Shown here in pieces: positions 43,192 through 50,343 of a DNA stretch of 64,000 nt (position 1 is the first letter of the stretch; every line of letters begins with the position of its first letter). This DNA is from Sphingobacteriales bacterium. Lineage in GTDB: Bacteria > Bacteroidota > Bacteroidia > Chitinophagales > Chitinophagaceae. A program made the translations under genes and the position numbers. Below the pieces are notes generated by a model. That model searched no databases. It worked only from the letters and a program-made list of their open reading frames with translations, and was not told where the DNA came from. The stretch is taken from contig JACQDV010000091.1 in the NCBI GenBank assembly GCA_016200915.1, positions 1 to 64,000 on the forward strand, written 5' to 3'.

Positions 43192-44742
43192 ATGCCCAAT
43201 AAAGAACTTATTATTAATGCCGCTCCCCAGGGAGTTGAAATTGCACTACTGGAAGATAAAAAGCTGGTAGAGCTCCATCATGAACATGCCGATTCAGACT
43301 TTGCCGTGGGTGACTTGTACCTTGGTAAAGTAAAAAAACTTATTCCCGGCATGAATGCTGCTTTTGTAGATGTTGGATTTGAGAAAGATGGCTTTCTTCA
43401 CTACACCGACCTCAGCCCTTACATCAGGTCGATATTAAAATTTACCCAGCAAGCTATCGGTACCAAAGCTGAAGATCATTTTGATTTTGCAAAATTTCAA
43501 CTGGAACCCGAGATTATTAAAACAGGTAAGATTGCTGAAGTATTAAATGGCCGCCCTAATGTACTGGTGCAAATTTTAAAAGAGCCTATTGCAGCCAAAG
43601 GACCGAGGTTAAGTTGTGAAATTTCTTTACCCGGAAGATTTGTTGTACTAACTCCTTTCAACGACATCATAGCTGTATCAAGAAAGATTCATTCCAGCGA
43701 TGAACGCCGCCGTTTGCAGAAGATTGTTGAAGCAATCAAGACAAAAAATTTTGGTGTGATTGTTCGTACGGCAGCTGAAGGAAAATCAACTGCCGAACTA
43801 CATGAAGATTTATCAACCTTAATTGCTACCTGGGAAACTATTCAAACAAATTTGAAGAATGCTGTGGCTCCTGCCAAAATTTTCAGTGAGCAGGCAAAGA
43901 CCACCAGCATCCTTCGTGATTTACTCAATGCAGATTTTAACCGCATTGTAGTGAATGATAAAAACATTTTCAACAGCACTAAATCATATATCCAAAAAAT
44001 TGCTCCTGATAAAGCTGATATTGTAAGTTTCTATCACAATGGCTCACCCATCTTTGACAGTTTTGGAGTAACCAAACAGGTTAAAGCTGCTTTTGGAAAA
44101 ACAGTCAATCTTCCAAGCGGTGCTTATTTAATTGTTGAGCCTACCGAAGCATTGCATGTAATTGATGTAAACAGTGGTTATAAAAGTGTAAGCAGCAACC
44201 AGGAAGAAAATGCATTACAAACAAATTTAGAAGCAGCTGAAGAAATTGCCCGCCAGTTACGTCTCAGAGATTTAGGCGGCATCATCGTGGTTGACTTCAT
44301 TGATATGAAACTTCCGGATAATAAAAAGAAATTACTGGAAGCGATGGAAGCCTTTATGGAAAGTGACAGGGCAAAGCATGCTGTGTTACCCATTTCCAAA
44401 TTCGGGTTAATGCAGATTACCCGTCAACGGATGAAACCCGAGTTAACCATTAACACACAGGAGATTTGTCCAAGCTGTGGTGGTACTGGTAAGATTGCAT
44501 CAACATTAATACTAGAAGACGAAATTGAAAAGAACCTGAACTACCTGGTAATGCAGCGTCATTCAGGATTAACGATTACAGTGCATCCGATAGTACATGC
44601 TTATTTAACCAAAGGTTTCCCCAGCAGAAGATTGAAATGGAGATGGAAGTATAAACAGAAAATTAAAATTGAGCCTAACACCGGCTATCACCTAACCGAA
44701 TATCATTTCTTTGATAATAATGAAGAAGAAATAAAATTATAA
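43192..44742 (+). CDS. rng: Ribonuclease G/E family endoribonuclease
   Basis: 516 residues from ATG 43192; an earlier TTG would add two residues. The S1 domain is seen in VGDLYLGKVKKLIPGMNAAF, with an inserted long arm. The RNase active site carries the Asp motifs VIDVNSGYKSVSSN and IVVDFIDMKLPDNK, and the zinc-link CPSCGGTGK (about 424) joins subunits. There is no long disordered C-terminus, so it is RNase G type, or a minimal RNase E. It processes rRNA and mRNA 5' monophosphate ends. Bacteroidota usually have HU-TPR-rng in this order. Confidence 0.93.
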   Translation: MPNKELIINAAPQGVEIALLEDKKLVELHHEHADSDFAVGDLYLGKVKKLIPGMNAAFVDVGFEKDGFLHYTDLSPYIRSILKFTQQAIGTKAEDHFDFAKFQLEPEIIKTGKIAEVLNGRPNVLVQILKEPIAAKGPRLSCEISLPGRFVVLTPFNDIIAVSRKIHSSDERRRLQKIVEAIKTKNFGVIVRTAAEGKSTAELHEDLSTLIATWETIQTNLKNAVAPAKIFSEQAKTTSILRDLLNADFNRIVVNDKNIFNSTKSYIQKIAPDKADIVSFYHNGSPIFDSFGVTKQVKAAFGKTVNLPSGAYLIVEPTEALHVIDVNSGYKSVSSNQEENALQTNLEAAEEIARQLRLRDLGGIIVVDFIDMKLPDNKKKLLEAMEAFMESDRAKHAVLPISKFGLMQITRQRMKPELTINTQEICPSCGGTGKIASTLILEDEIEKNLNYLVMQRHSGLTITVHPIVHAYLTKGFPSRRLKWRWKYKQKIKIEPNTGYHLTEYHFFDNNEEEIKL

Positions 44743-44773
44743 AAAAAGTCCCGCCGTAGGCGGGACTTTTTTT
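44741..44773. terminator. Bidirectional terminator
   Basis: AAAAAAAGTCCCGCC (44741-44755) and GGCGGGACTTTTTTT (44759-44773) pair perfectly over 15 bp with a GTA loop. It lies between rng and the convergent response-regulator gene and touches the last codon of each. Confidence 0.93.
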
Positions 44774-45428
44774 ATGGATGTACTATCCCCTGCCTTACGG
44801 CATACATCACCAAACCAACCCTGGTTTTTACATCAAGCTTTTCAAACAAAATATCACGGTAACCATCAACGGTACGTGGGCTAACATACATTTTATCAGC
44901 AATCTCTTTATATGTCAGTTCAGTACATACAAGTTTTAAAAACTCAATTTCCCGTTCATTCAAAAGCAAAAAAGATATAACAGCATTGTTAGGTTTATCA
45001 AAACTATTAACTGCATGAATAAGTTTTCCGGTTATCATTTCGGAATAATAAAAACCTTTGGTTATTACTGATTGTAATGCCAGTGCCAGTTCTGCCGGAT
45101 CTGAATCTTTAAGGATATAACCCTTCGCCCCAAGTCTTATCATTTTTATTACGGCAGTTTCGTTATCATTCATTGATAATGCCAGTACTTTAACCTCCGG
45201 ATGATTTACTTTAAGCCAGGTAGCCGTTTCATAACCATCCATTACCGGCATGGTAATATCCAGTAACACCACATCAGGAATTCCGGATTGTATAATTTTC
45301 TCAATAAAATCTTTTCCATTGTCTGCTTCAAACAAAACTTCGTATCCCAAGTCTTTAACCAACCCGGCAAGCCCTCTGCGTAATAACACATGATCATCTA
45401 CCAATACAATTTTTCCCGCTGAATTCAT
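44772..45428 (-). CDS. NarL/FixJ-type response regulator
   Basis: 218 residues. The receiver domain (about 5-122) has the acid pair DDH, the phosphoacceptor Asp in DVVLLDITMPVMDGYE, the Thr/Ser position in LALSMND and the Lys in YILKDSDP. The C-terminal LuxR helix-turn-helix spans about 150-210 (NEREIEFLKLVCTELTYKEI, then MYVSPRTVDGYRDILFEKLDV). It is a DNA-binding transcription factor controlled by the kinase encoded one base upstream. Targets unknown; the GGTTAAAACACC sites at 47457-47590 are candidates. Confidence 0.93.
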   Translation of the reverse strand: MNSAGKIVLVDDHVLLRRGLAGLVKDLGYEVLFEADNGKDFIEKIIQSGIPDVVLLDITMPVMDGYETATWLKVNHPEVKVLALSMNDNETAVIKMIRLGAKGYILKDSDPAELALALQSVITKGFYYSEMITGKLIHAVNSFDKPNNAVISFLLLNEREIEFLKLVCTELTYKEIADKMYVSPRTVDGYRDILFEKLDVKTRVGLVMYAVRQGIVHP

Positions 45429-45429
45429 A

Positions 45430-46245
45430 TTACGCCTTTTCTGGTATTTTATTAGGCATTTTTATAATAACAACTGTTCCTGCTCCAAATGTGCTTTCCA
45501 TCGAAAAATCGGCATCAATAATTCTGGCCCGGTTATGCATATTCTTCAATCCAAGTCCAAATTCAGTTTTATCAGACTGATTAAGCTGATTCAGGTCAAA
45601 TCCAATCCCGTCGTCAGTTATTTTCAGGGTTAGTTGCAAAGGCTCATAGTTGAAGTTTACAGTAATTTTTTTTGCCTTTGCATGTTTAATAATATTATTC
45701 AGGGTTTCCTGCAAAATCCTGAACAAGATCAGTTCGGCATGTGACTCTAATTTATACAAAGACCCTTCAAGTACCAAATGTGTTTGGTGAAAACCGGCCC
45801 GTTGCACAATATCCAACTCGTTTTTAACAGCGTTAAATAAACCTACCGACATAACAGCATCTGTATCCAGACTTTTAGAAATGCTTCTTAAATCCTGAAT
45901 TGCTTTAGCCACCAAATCTTTTGAATCGTTTATTTTTTCGCCGGAAGATTCAATTTTTTGAGGATCGATCCGGGTTAAATGTAGTTTTACTAAACTTAAG
46001 ACCTGCCCGATGTTATCGTGTATTTCCTGTGATACATTCTTTAAGGTTTGCTCCCTTATCTCCAGCTGAGCTTTAAGCAGTTCTTTTTGGAAACTGTTTT
46101 TTATTTGCTCCTTCTCAACACGATGGCGAAAATTCCTGCGCTGGTAAAGAAACAGAAAGGAAATAATAAATGCAGCCAGTAATAAAACCATTACTGTACC
46201 AATGATGATTACAAAAAATATTTCCGACTTGGTTTCAAATTGCAT
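45430..46245 (-). CDS. HisKA_3-type sensor histidine kinase
   Basis: 271 residues. One N-terminal transmembrane helix (about 10-33, VIIIGTVMVLLLAAFIISFL) leads into a coiled coil and the dimerization segment NVSQEIHDNIGQVLSL (about 70-85), with the phosphoacceptor His. The ATP-binding domain has the N-box, DDGIGFDLNQLNQ and GLGLKNMHNRARII. There is no sensor domain outside the helix, so input probably comes from the membrane or a partner. Its start codon lies 37 bases inside the 3' end of the adjoining membrane-protein gene, suggesting coupled expression and a partner role. Confidence 0.93.
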   Translation of the reverse strand: MQFETKSEIFFVIIIGTVMVLLLAAFIISFLFLYQRRNFRHRVEKEQIKNSFQKELLKAQLEIREQTLKNVSQEIHDNIGQVLSLVKLHLTRIDPQKIESSGEKINDSKDLVAKAIQDLRSISKSLDTDAVMSVGLFNAVKNELDIVQRAGFHQTHLVLEGSLYKLESHAELILFRILQETLNNIIKHAKAKKITVNFNYEPLQLTLKITDDGIGFDLNQLNQSDKTEFGLGLKNMHNRARIIDADFSMESTFGAGTVVIIKMPNKIPEKA

Positions 46246-46859
46246 AATAATCCAATTGCAATAAATATATATTGTACTGCAGTAAAAGAATACACCAGGT
46301 AGCCAATGTATTTTCCTGCCGTATCAATTCTTTTCGATAAAATATAATTAATAGATCCCATATAAAACATACTGCCTGCAAAAAAAATGATCAACCCAAT
46401 GCTGATCCAAAAAAAAGGCAATTTACTAAGGCTTTCCGTAGCATCACCCAACAAATCTCTGAAATAAAGTACACACAAATAAATTATTAACAGACTGGAC
46501 AAACAATACAAATAAGTAAGTATGCTCCAGAAACTCTGAACAAGAAAAATATCTGCTACATATAAAACCGGGAATAAAATCAATACCGATTTAATAAATT
46601 TTCTCTTTTTTTCATTCAAAATAATTTTCCGGTACAAATAAAATAACCACATGAACTGTACAAAATTTATAACATTATATATCCAGTGATTACTTAAATG
46701 AAGAAACTTTGAATAGCACCAGGCAGAAGTTTCAGTTAAAAAAAGAAAAATAAAATACGGCCCCCAGTCAAGCAGGCGTTTATCAGCAAACCGGCTTTTA
46801 AAAACAAACCAGATAATTATGCAAATAAGATTTACATATAAGTAAACAGGAATGGTCAT
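46209..46859 (-). CDS. Seven-helix-like membrane protein, candidate sensor partner
   Basis: 216 residues, with about seven predicted transmembrane helices (for example VYLYVNLICIIIWFVFK, PYFIFLFLTETSAWCYSKF, NVINFVQFMWLFYLY, SILTYLYCLSSLLIIYLCVL, PFFWISIGLIIFFAGSMFYM and VYSFTAVQYIFIAIGLLC). No enzyme motif or known family is recognised. The 3' end overlaps the histidine kinase start by 37 bases. A membrane partner for the kinase is inferred from the overlap only. Confidence 0.6.
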   Translation of the reverse strand: MTIPVYLYVNLICIIIWFVFKSRFADKRLLDWGPYFIFLFLTETSAWCYSKFLHLSNHWIYNVINFVQFMWLFYLYRKIILNEKKRKFIKSVLILFPVLYVADIFLVQSFWSILTYLYCLSSLLIIYLCVLYFRDLLGDATESLSKLPFFWISIGLIIFFAGSMFYMGSINYILSKRIDTAGKYIGYLVYSFTAVQYIFIAIGLLCNLKPSRKYFL

Positions 46860-46873
46860 TGTTATGGAGTAAT

Positions 46874-46921
46874 TTTAATAGAGTCATTACTCATTATTGC
46901 AGTGGTAATGACTCTATTAAA
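46874..46921. repeat. Perfect 17-bp inverted repeat
   Basis: TTTAATAGAGTCATTAC (46874-46890) and GTAATGACTCTATTAAA (46905-46921) pair fully around 14 bases. It lies between the 138-residue orphan gene and the membrane-protein gene on the minus strand. No clear T-tract follows on either side, so an attenuator, RNA-processing or protein-binding site is as likely as a terminator. Confidence 0.75.
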
Positions 46922-46933
46922 TTAATAAAACTG

Positions 46934-47350
46934 TTACATAATTAACCCTGTGCCATTACATGGTTGTGGTGGCGGGCATACAAAAGAAGAAGCGGTGGTT
47001 GATGCTGCAAAGTTTTGTGTAACCATTACACTGTCCTGGTCACCTAAATTGTCGGTACTTGTTCCGGCTTTATCTGCAGTTGGTACAAATACCAGGTTGT
47101 GAACCCCTGTTGGAGTGTTAGCATCATCAATTACACCAAAATAAATCCTTACACCAGTAGCGGAGGGATTGTTACTAAAAAAATCCATAACCTTATTCCT
47201 GCTTAACCATACCGCCCTTGAATCTACCTTCATGTGAGCGGTTATATGTTTGTGCCTTTCATTTTTGTAGCGGTTAACGTGTGCTTGCAGTTCAGCAACT
47301 GAAATTACAAGTGAACTGCTATTCCCGTTCAGATCAATTTTCTTTGGCAT
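46934..47350 (-). CDS. Orphan 138-residue protein with Cys/Pro C-terminal tail
   Basis: No signal peptide. The first part is alpha/beta, with VSVAELQAHVNRYKNERHKH and VWLSRNKVMDFFSNNPSATG (a helix and turn), then VRIYFGVIDDANTPTGVHNL and VFVPTADKAGTSTDNLGDQD, which repeat a pattern I have seen in small Bacteroidota proteins beside sensor genes. The C-terminus is SFVCPPPQPCNGTGLIM, with two Cys in a proline-rich setting. Function unknown. It is divergent from the LuxR-type gene and upstream of the membrane protein/kinase/regulator genes, so it is probably a component of that system. Confidence 0.6.
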   Translation of the reverse strand: MPKKIDLNGNSSSLVISVAELQAHVNRYKNERHKHITAHMKVDSRAVWLSRNKVMDFFSNNPSATGVRIYFGVIDDANTPTGVHNLVFVPTADKAGTSTDNLGDQDSVMVTQNFAASTTASSFVCPPPQPCNGTGLIM

Positions 47351-47456
47351 AGTAATAAATTTTTAAGTGATTAAATGGCTTAACACTTCAAGTTAAATCA
47401 ATACTTGCCTTTAAAAAAAGCCTCTAAGCAATTACCGTTATAATACTATCCGCCCG

Positions 47457-47590
47457 GGGTTAAAACACCTTGACCAGTTTTTCAAGAGGTGCATTTACTT
47501 TTTTTTGCTATTAACAGGGTCAATTCTTTCAGATAAAAATTTAAACAAACAGGTGTTTTCACCGGTTAAAAATGGGTTAAAACACCCTTT
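47457..47590. promoter_or_regulatory. Repeated GGGTTAAAACACC sites in a divergent promoter region
   Basis: GGGTTAAAACACCTT at 47457-47471 and GGGTTAAAACACCCTTT at 47574-47590 share 13 bases, and GGTGTTTT at 47552-47559 is an inverse half-copy. All lie in the 286-base space between the divergent orphan gene (46934-47350) and the LuxR gene (47637). They are candidate binding sites of the LuxR-type protein or of the response regulator. Confidence 0.5.
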
Positions 47591-47636
47591 TTCAGCGTAA
47601 CCCGGAAAAGGAACTTTATCAGGAAATCAATTCAGT

Positions 47637-47879
47637 ATGTCAACGAATACAGCTTACGGGTCTCAGTTTAAGATTCAGTCAACGACAAATAAAGCAGATG
47701 ATGGGCTAACCTCAAGGGAAATAGAAGTTCTTAAAACTTTGAGAAAGGGTTTGTATTATAAAGAGGTAGGAAATGAATTGCATATTTCAACCGAAACAGT
47801 AAAGAAACATCTAAGAAATATTTACAGTAAGCTGGATGTACGCAATAAAACCGAAGCTTTTAATAAGCACTTTAATTGA
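47637..47879 (+). CDS. Stand-alone LuxR-type helix-turn-helix protein
   Basis: 80 residues. A 20-residue N-terminus is followed only by the LuxR/GerE DNA-binding domain: LTSREIEVLKTLRKG, YYKEVGNELHISTETVKKHL and RNIYSKLDVRNKTEAFNKHF. There is no receiver, PAS or autoinducer domain. It probably binds the repeated sites between itself and the divergent orphan gene, perhaps competing with the full-length response regulator whose helix-turn-helix is of the same class. Confidence 0.82.
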   Translation: MSTNTAYGSQFKIQSTTNKADDGLTSREIEVLKTLRKGLYYKEVGNELHISTETVKKHLRNIYSKLDVRNKTEAFNKHFN

Positions 47880-47945
47880 ACCGGAGTGTTTAACTGCATT
47901 AGCCATTTACCTTTGTATTCATCTGTTGTTAACCAGTGATAACAC

Positions 47946-47980
47946 CAAACCCCGCAAATTGCGGGGTTTGAATTTTATAT
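47946..47980. terminator. Terminator between LuxR gene and ridA
   Basis: CAAACCCCGCAA (47946-47957) and TTGCGGGGTTTG (47959-47970) are perfect 12-bp arms around a single base, followed by AATTTTATAT. Because the flanking genes converge, it may serve both. Confidence 0.75.
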
Positions 47981-47991
47981 ACATATTTAAT

Positions 47992-48372
47992 TTATTCAGC
48001 AGCTATCATACTTATTTCTACATTCACTCCTTTTGGTAATCCCTTTACTGCAACAGTTTCTCTTGCCGGAAAAGTATTGCTGAAATATTTCCCATACACT
48101 TCGTTTACTTCAGAAAAGAGCAACATATCGCTGAGAAAAATGGTTGTTTTAACCACATTATCGAATGTCATTCCTGCTTCAGTTAAAATAGCTTTAAGAT
48201 TATGCATTACCTGGTGTGTTTCTTCCGGTATATCTGTCATTGCTAATTCGCCGGTTCCGGGTTTAATGGCTACCTGCCCGCTAATAAATAACAGGTTGCC
48301 GGTTTTTACCGCCTGGCTATAAGGACCGATAGGGGCTGGAGCATTTGATGTATTAATAATGATCTTACTCAT
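47992..48372 (-). CDS. ridA: RidA family reactive-intermediate deaminase
   Basis: 126 residues, typical for RidA. NAPAPIGPYSQAVKTGNLLFISGQVA at the N-terminus and the C-terminal FPARETVAVKGLPKGVNVEISMIA hold the signature; the Arg in PARETV binds the substrate carboxylate. RidA hydrolyses enamine/imine products of threonine dehydratase and similar enzymes, protecting PLP enzymes. It is divergent from the 3HCDH-like gene, with overlapping promoter boxes between them. Confidence 0.93.
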   Translation of the reverse strand: MSKIIINTSNAPAPIGPYSQAVKTGNLLFISGQVAIKPGTGELAMTDIPEETHQVMHNLKAILTEAGMTFDNVVKTTIFLSDMLLFSEVNEVYGKYFSNTFPARETVAVKGLPKGVNVEISMIAAE

Positions 48373-48421
48373 ACTATTATTTTAAGTGAAAAATAAAGTT
48401 GCAAAACTTTCCTTCAACTAA

Positions 48422-48435
48422 CAAACCTATTTTTG
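48422..48435. promoter_or_regulatory. Overlapping divergent -7 boxes
   Basis: TATTTTTG on the plus strand (48428-48435) faces the 3HCDH-like gene, and TAGGTTTG on the minus strand (48422-48429, reverse complement of CAAACCTA) faces ridA. The two share the TA at 48428-48429. No convincing -33 TTTG is seen for either, so the call is tentative. Confidence 0.35.
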
Positions 48436-48452
48436 TCCCTTAATTAATAAGG

Positions 48453-49088
48453 ATGAAGATCACCGTATTAGGCACTCTTGATCAGCAGGAGGAATTTCGT
48501 AAAAAGAATTTACCGGAAGCGACAGAAATTTTTTTTGTTTCAACAGTTGAAGCGTTGAAAAATGCAGCTTCATCATTTATAGCTTTTGATTTATCCTTTG
48601 AACCTTCATCAGAAAGAATTGAGCTTTTATCCTCTCTTAATAAAACAGTGATCATTAACTCTGTTGTCAATACTTTAAAAGGGCTTGGTTTACCGGATAA
48701 TTTTATCCGCATTAACGCATGGCCCGGTTTTTTAAACAGGGAGATAGCAGAAGTATCCATTGGTTTTGATGCACAAAAAGGAACAGTGCAAACTATTTTT
48801 CAATTACTGAACTGGCAATACCAGCTTACTCCTGATGCACCGGGTATGTTAAGTGCCAGAGTAATTGCCATGATCATTAATGAAGCTTATTTTGCTTTGG
48901 GTGACGAGGTCAGTACAAAAAAAGAAATTGACACGGCTATGAAACTGGGCACTAATTATCCATACGGCCCTTTTGAGTGGAGTGAAAAAATTGGATTGAA
49001 AAATATTTATAAACTATTGCACAAACTTAACAGCACCAGTAACCGCTATAATATTGCACCTTTACTGGAAAGAGAAGCATTACAGTAA
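48453..49088 (+). CDS. 3-hydroxyacyl-CoA dehydrogenase-like protein, C-terminal domain
   Basis: 211 residues. A reduced, unusual Rossmann-like part (MKITVLGTLDQQEEFRKKNL; the GxGxxG motif is missing) is followed by the 3HCDH C-terminal domain with LNWQYQLTPDAPGMLSARVI and NEAYFALGDEVSTKKEIDTA, then MKLGTNYPYGPFEWSEKIGL. The missing nucleotide loop suggests loss of NAD-dependent activity, so a structural or regulatory role is possible. It ends 3 bases before tsaB. Confidence 0.75.
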   Translation: MKITVLGTLDQQEEFRKKNLPEATEIFFVSTVEALKNAASSFIAFDLSFEPSSERIELLSSLNKTVIINSVVNTLKGLGLPDNFIRINAWPGFLNREIAEVSIGFDAQKGTVQTIFQLLNWQYQLTPDAPGMLSARVIAMIINEAYFALGDEVSTKKEIDTAMKLGTNYPYGPFEWSEKIGLKNIYKLLHKLNSTSNRYNIAPLLEREALQ

Positions 49089-49091
49089 TCA

Positions 49092-49784
49092 ATGACTTTT
49101 ATACTTCATATAGATACTTCTTTGGAGAAAGGCTCGGTTTGTTTATCTGTTGATGGTCAATTGTTACAACTAATCACCAGTACAGAACAAAAAGAACACG
49201 CCTCTTTTATTCAGCCTGCCATTAATCAATTATTACACCGGGAAAACATTACAGCTAAAAATTTAAGTGTTATTACTGTAACCAATGGCCCCGGTTCTTA
49301 TACCGGGTTGAGGGTAGGTATGGCTACTGCTAAAGGCTTGTGCTATGCACTGCAAATACCTTTAATTACAATAGGAACATTTGAAATAATGACCTTAGCT
49401 GCTATTGATATTTTAAAGAACAGCAATAAAACTATAGCACCTTCATATCTATTTTGCCCTATGATTGATGCCCGCCGGCAGGAGGTCTATACTGCTCTGC
49501 TTAATCAACAACTCGATTTTATTAAAAAACCCACTGCTGAAATAGTATCTGAAAACACTTTAATAGGACAATTAAATGCTTGCAAAATATATTTTTATGG
49601 CAATGGTTCAATCAAATTTAAGTCTGTCTGTCATCATCCAAATGCTCAATTTATAAACGTGAGCTTTAATGCCTCAAACATGATAACCCTTTCCTGTCAA
49701 AGGTTTGCGGAAAAAAAGTTTGCTGATCTTGCTTATTCAGAGCCATTTTATGGAAAAGAATTTTACTCCGTAATAAAACAATAA
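49092..49784 (+). CDS. tsaB: tRNA threonylcarbamoyladenosine biosynthesis protein TsaB
   Basis: 230 residues. HIDTSLEKGSVCLSVDG, VTNGPGSYTGLRVGMATAKGLCYAL and MIDARRQEVYTALLNQ are the Hsp70/ASKHA-like motifs of TsaB. With TsaD and TsaE it forms the complex that puts the threonylcarbamoyl group on A37 of tRNAs reading ANN codons. The tsaB start is 3 bases after the upstream gene stop, so the two are probably co-transcribed. Confidence 0.93.
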   Translation: MTFILHIDTSLEKGSVCLSVDGQLLQLITSTEQKEHASFIQPAINQLLHRENITAKNLSVITVTNGPGSYTGLRVGMATAKGLCYALQIPLITIGTFEIMTLAAIDILKNSNKTIAPSYLFCPMIDARRQEVYTALLNQQLDFIKKPTAEIVSENTLIGQLNACKIYFYGNGSIKFKSVCHHPNAQFINVSFNASNMITLSCQRFAEKKFADLAYSEPFYGKEFYSVIKQ

Positions 49785-49852
49785 TTAAACCCGCCTGTCA
49801 ATTTTTTTGTATGCGTTAACCATTGATTGCCTAATTACATTAAATTGATTTG

Positions 49853-49860
49853 TATATTTG
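49853..49860 (+). promoter_or_regulatory. Candidate -7 box of the ArsR gene
   Basis: TATATTTG matches TAnnTTTG, 56 bases before the ArsR start codon. A TTG at 49827-49829 could be the -33 part but the spacing of about 23 is long. Confidence 0.4.
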
Positions 49861-49916
49861 CAACTGATTTGAATAACCCGTTTTTTTAACTCTTAAAAGG
49901 TATTTGGTATTATCCT

Positions 49917-50255
49917 ATGTTGGAAACAGCAGCCCAGCCATTAACTGCGGTTAATGCAAACGACAATACTAAAGTTGATTATTTAGCCATCAAAAAAGCA
50001 GCAGTTGTTTTAAGGGCTATTAATCACAAGCTCCGCCAGCAAATTCTCCATTTAATTGAATCAAATGAGAAAATGACGGTGACAGAAATTTACATCCAGC
50101 TCCGCCTGGAACAATCTGTCGCCTCTCAGCACCTGGCCATTATGCGCCGTGCGGGTATTGTAAAAACAACCCGTGAAGGTAAATTCATTTGGTATTCAGT
50201 TAATAAGGATCGCATCCGGGACATCAGCCGTTTTGTTGATGACCTGCTGGCTTAA
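49917..50255 (+). CDS. ArsR/SmtB-type winged helix regulator without cysteine
   Basis: 112 residues. A winged helix of ArsR type is seen: VVLRAINHKLRQQILHLIES, EKMTVTEIYIQLRLEQSVAS, QHLAIMRRAGIVKTTREGKF and IWYSVNKDRI. The family usually represses metal or sulfide genes. This protein has no Cys at all, so the Cys-based sensing of BigR/SqrR and many ArsR members is not possible; metal sensing through His/Asp remains open. It is followed after 88 bases by the persulfide dioxygenase gene, which is the likely target. Confidence 0.85.
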   Translation: MLETAAQPLTAVNANDNTKVDYLAIKKAAVVLRAINHKLRQQILHLIESNEKMTVTEIYIQLRLEQSVASQHLAIMRRAGIVKTTREGKFIWYSVNKDRIRDISRFVDDLLA

Positions 50256-50318
50256 TGCATTTAGCTTAAGGAGCATCTTTCACCAATGGTGATGGATGTT
50301 CCTTTCTTTTTATCTGTT

Positions 50319-50326
50319 TATCTTTG
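50319..50326 (+). promoter_or_regulatory. Candidate -7 box of the MBL-rhodanese gene
   Basis: TATCTTTG fits TAnnTTTG, 17 bases before the start codon at 50344, giving a very short leader. No TTTG at the -33 distance is seen. Confidence 0.35.
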
Positions 50327-50343
50327 CTGCAAACTTACTCAGC

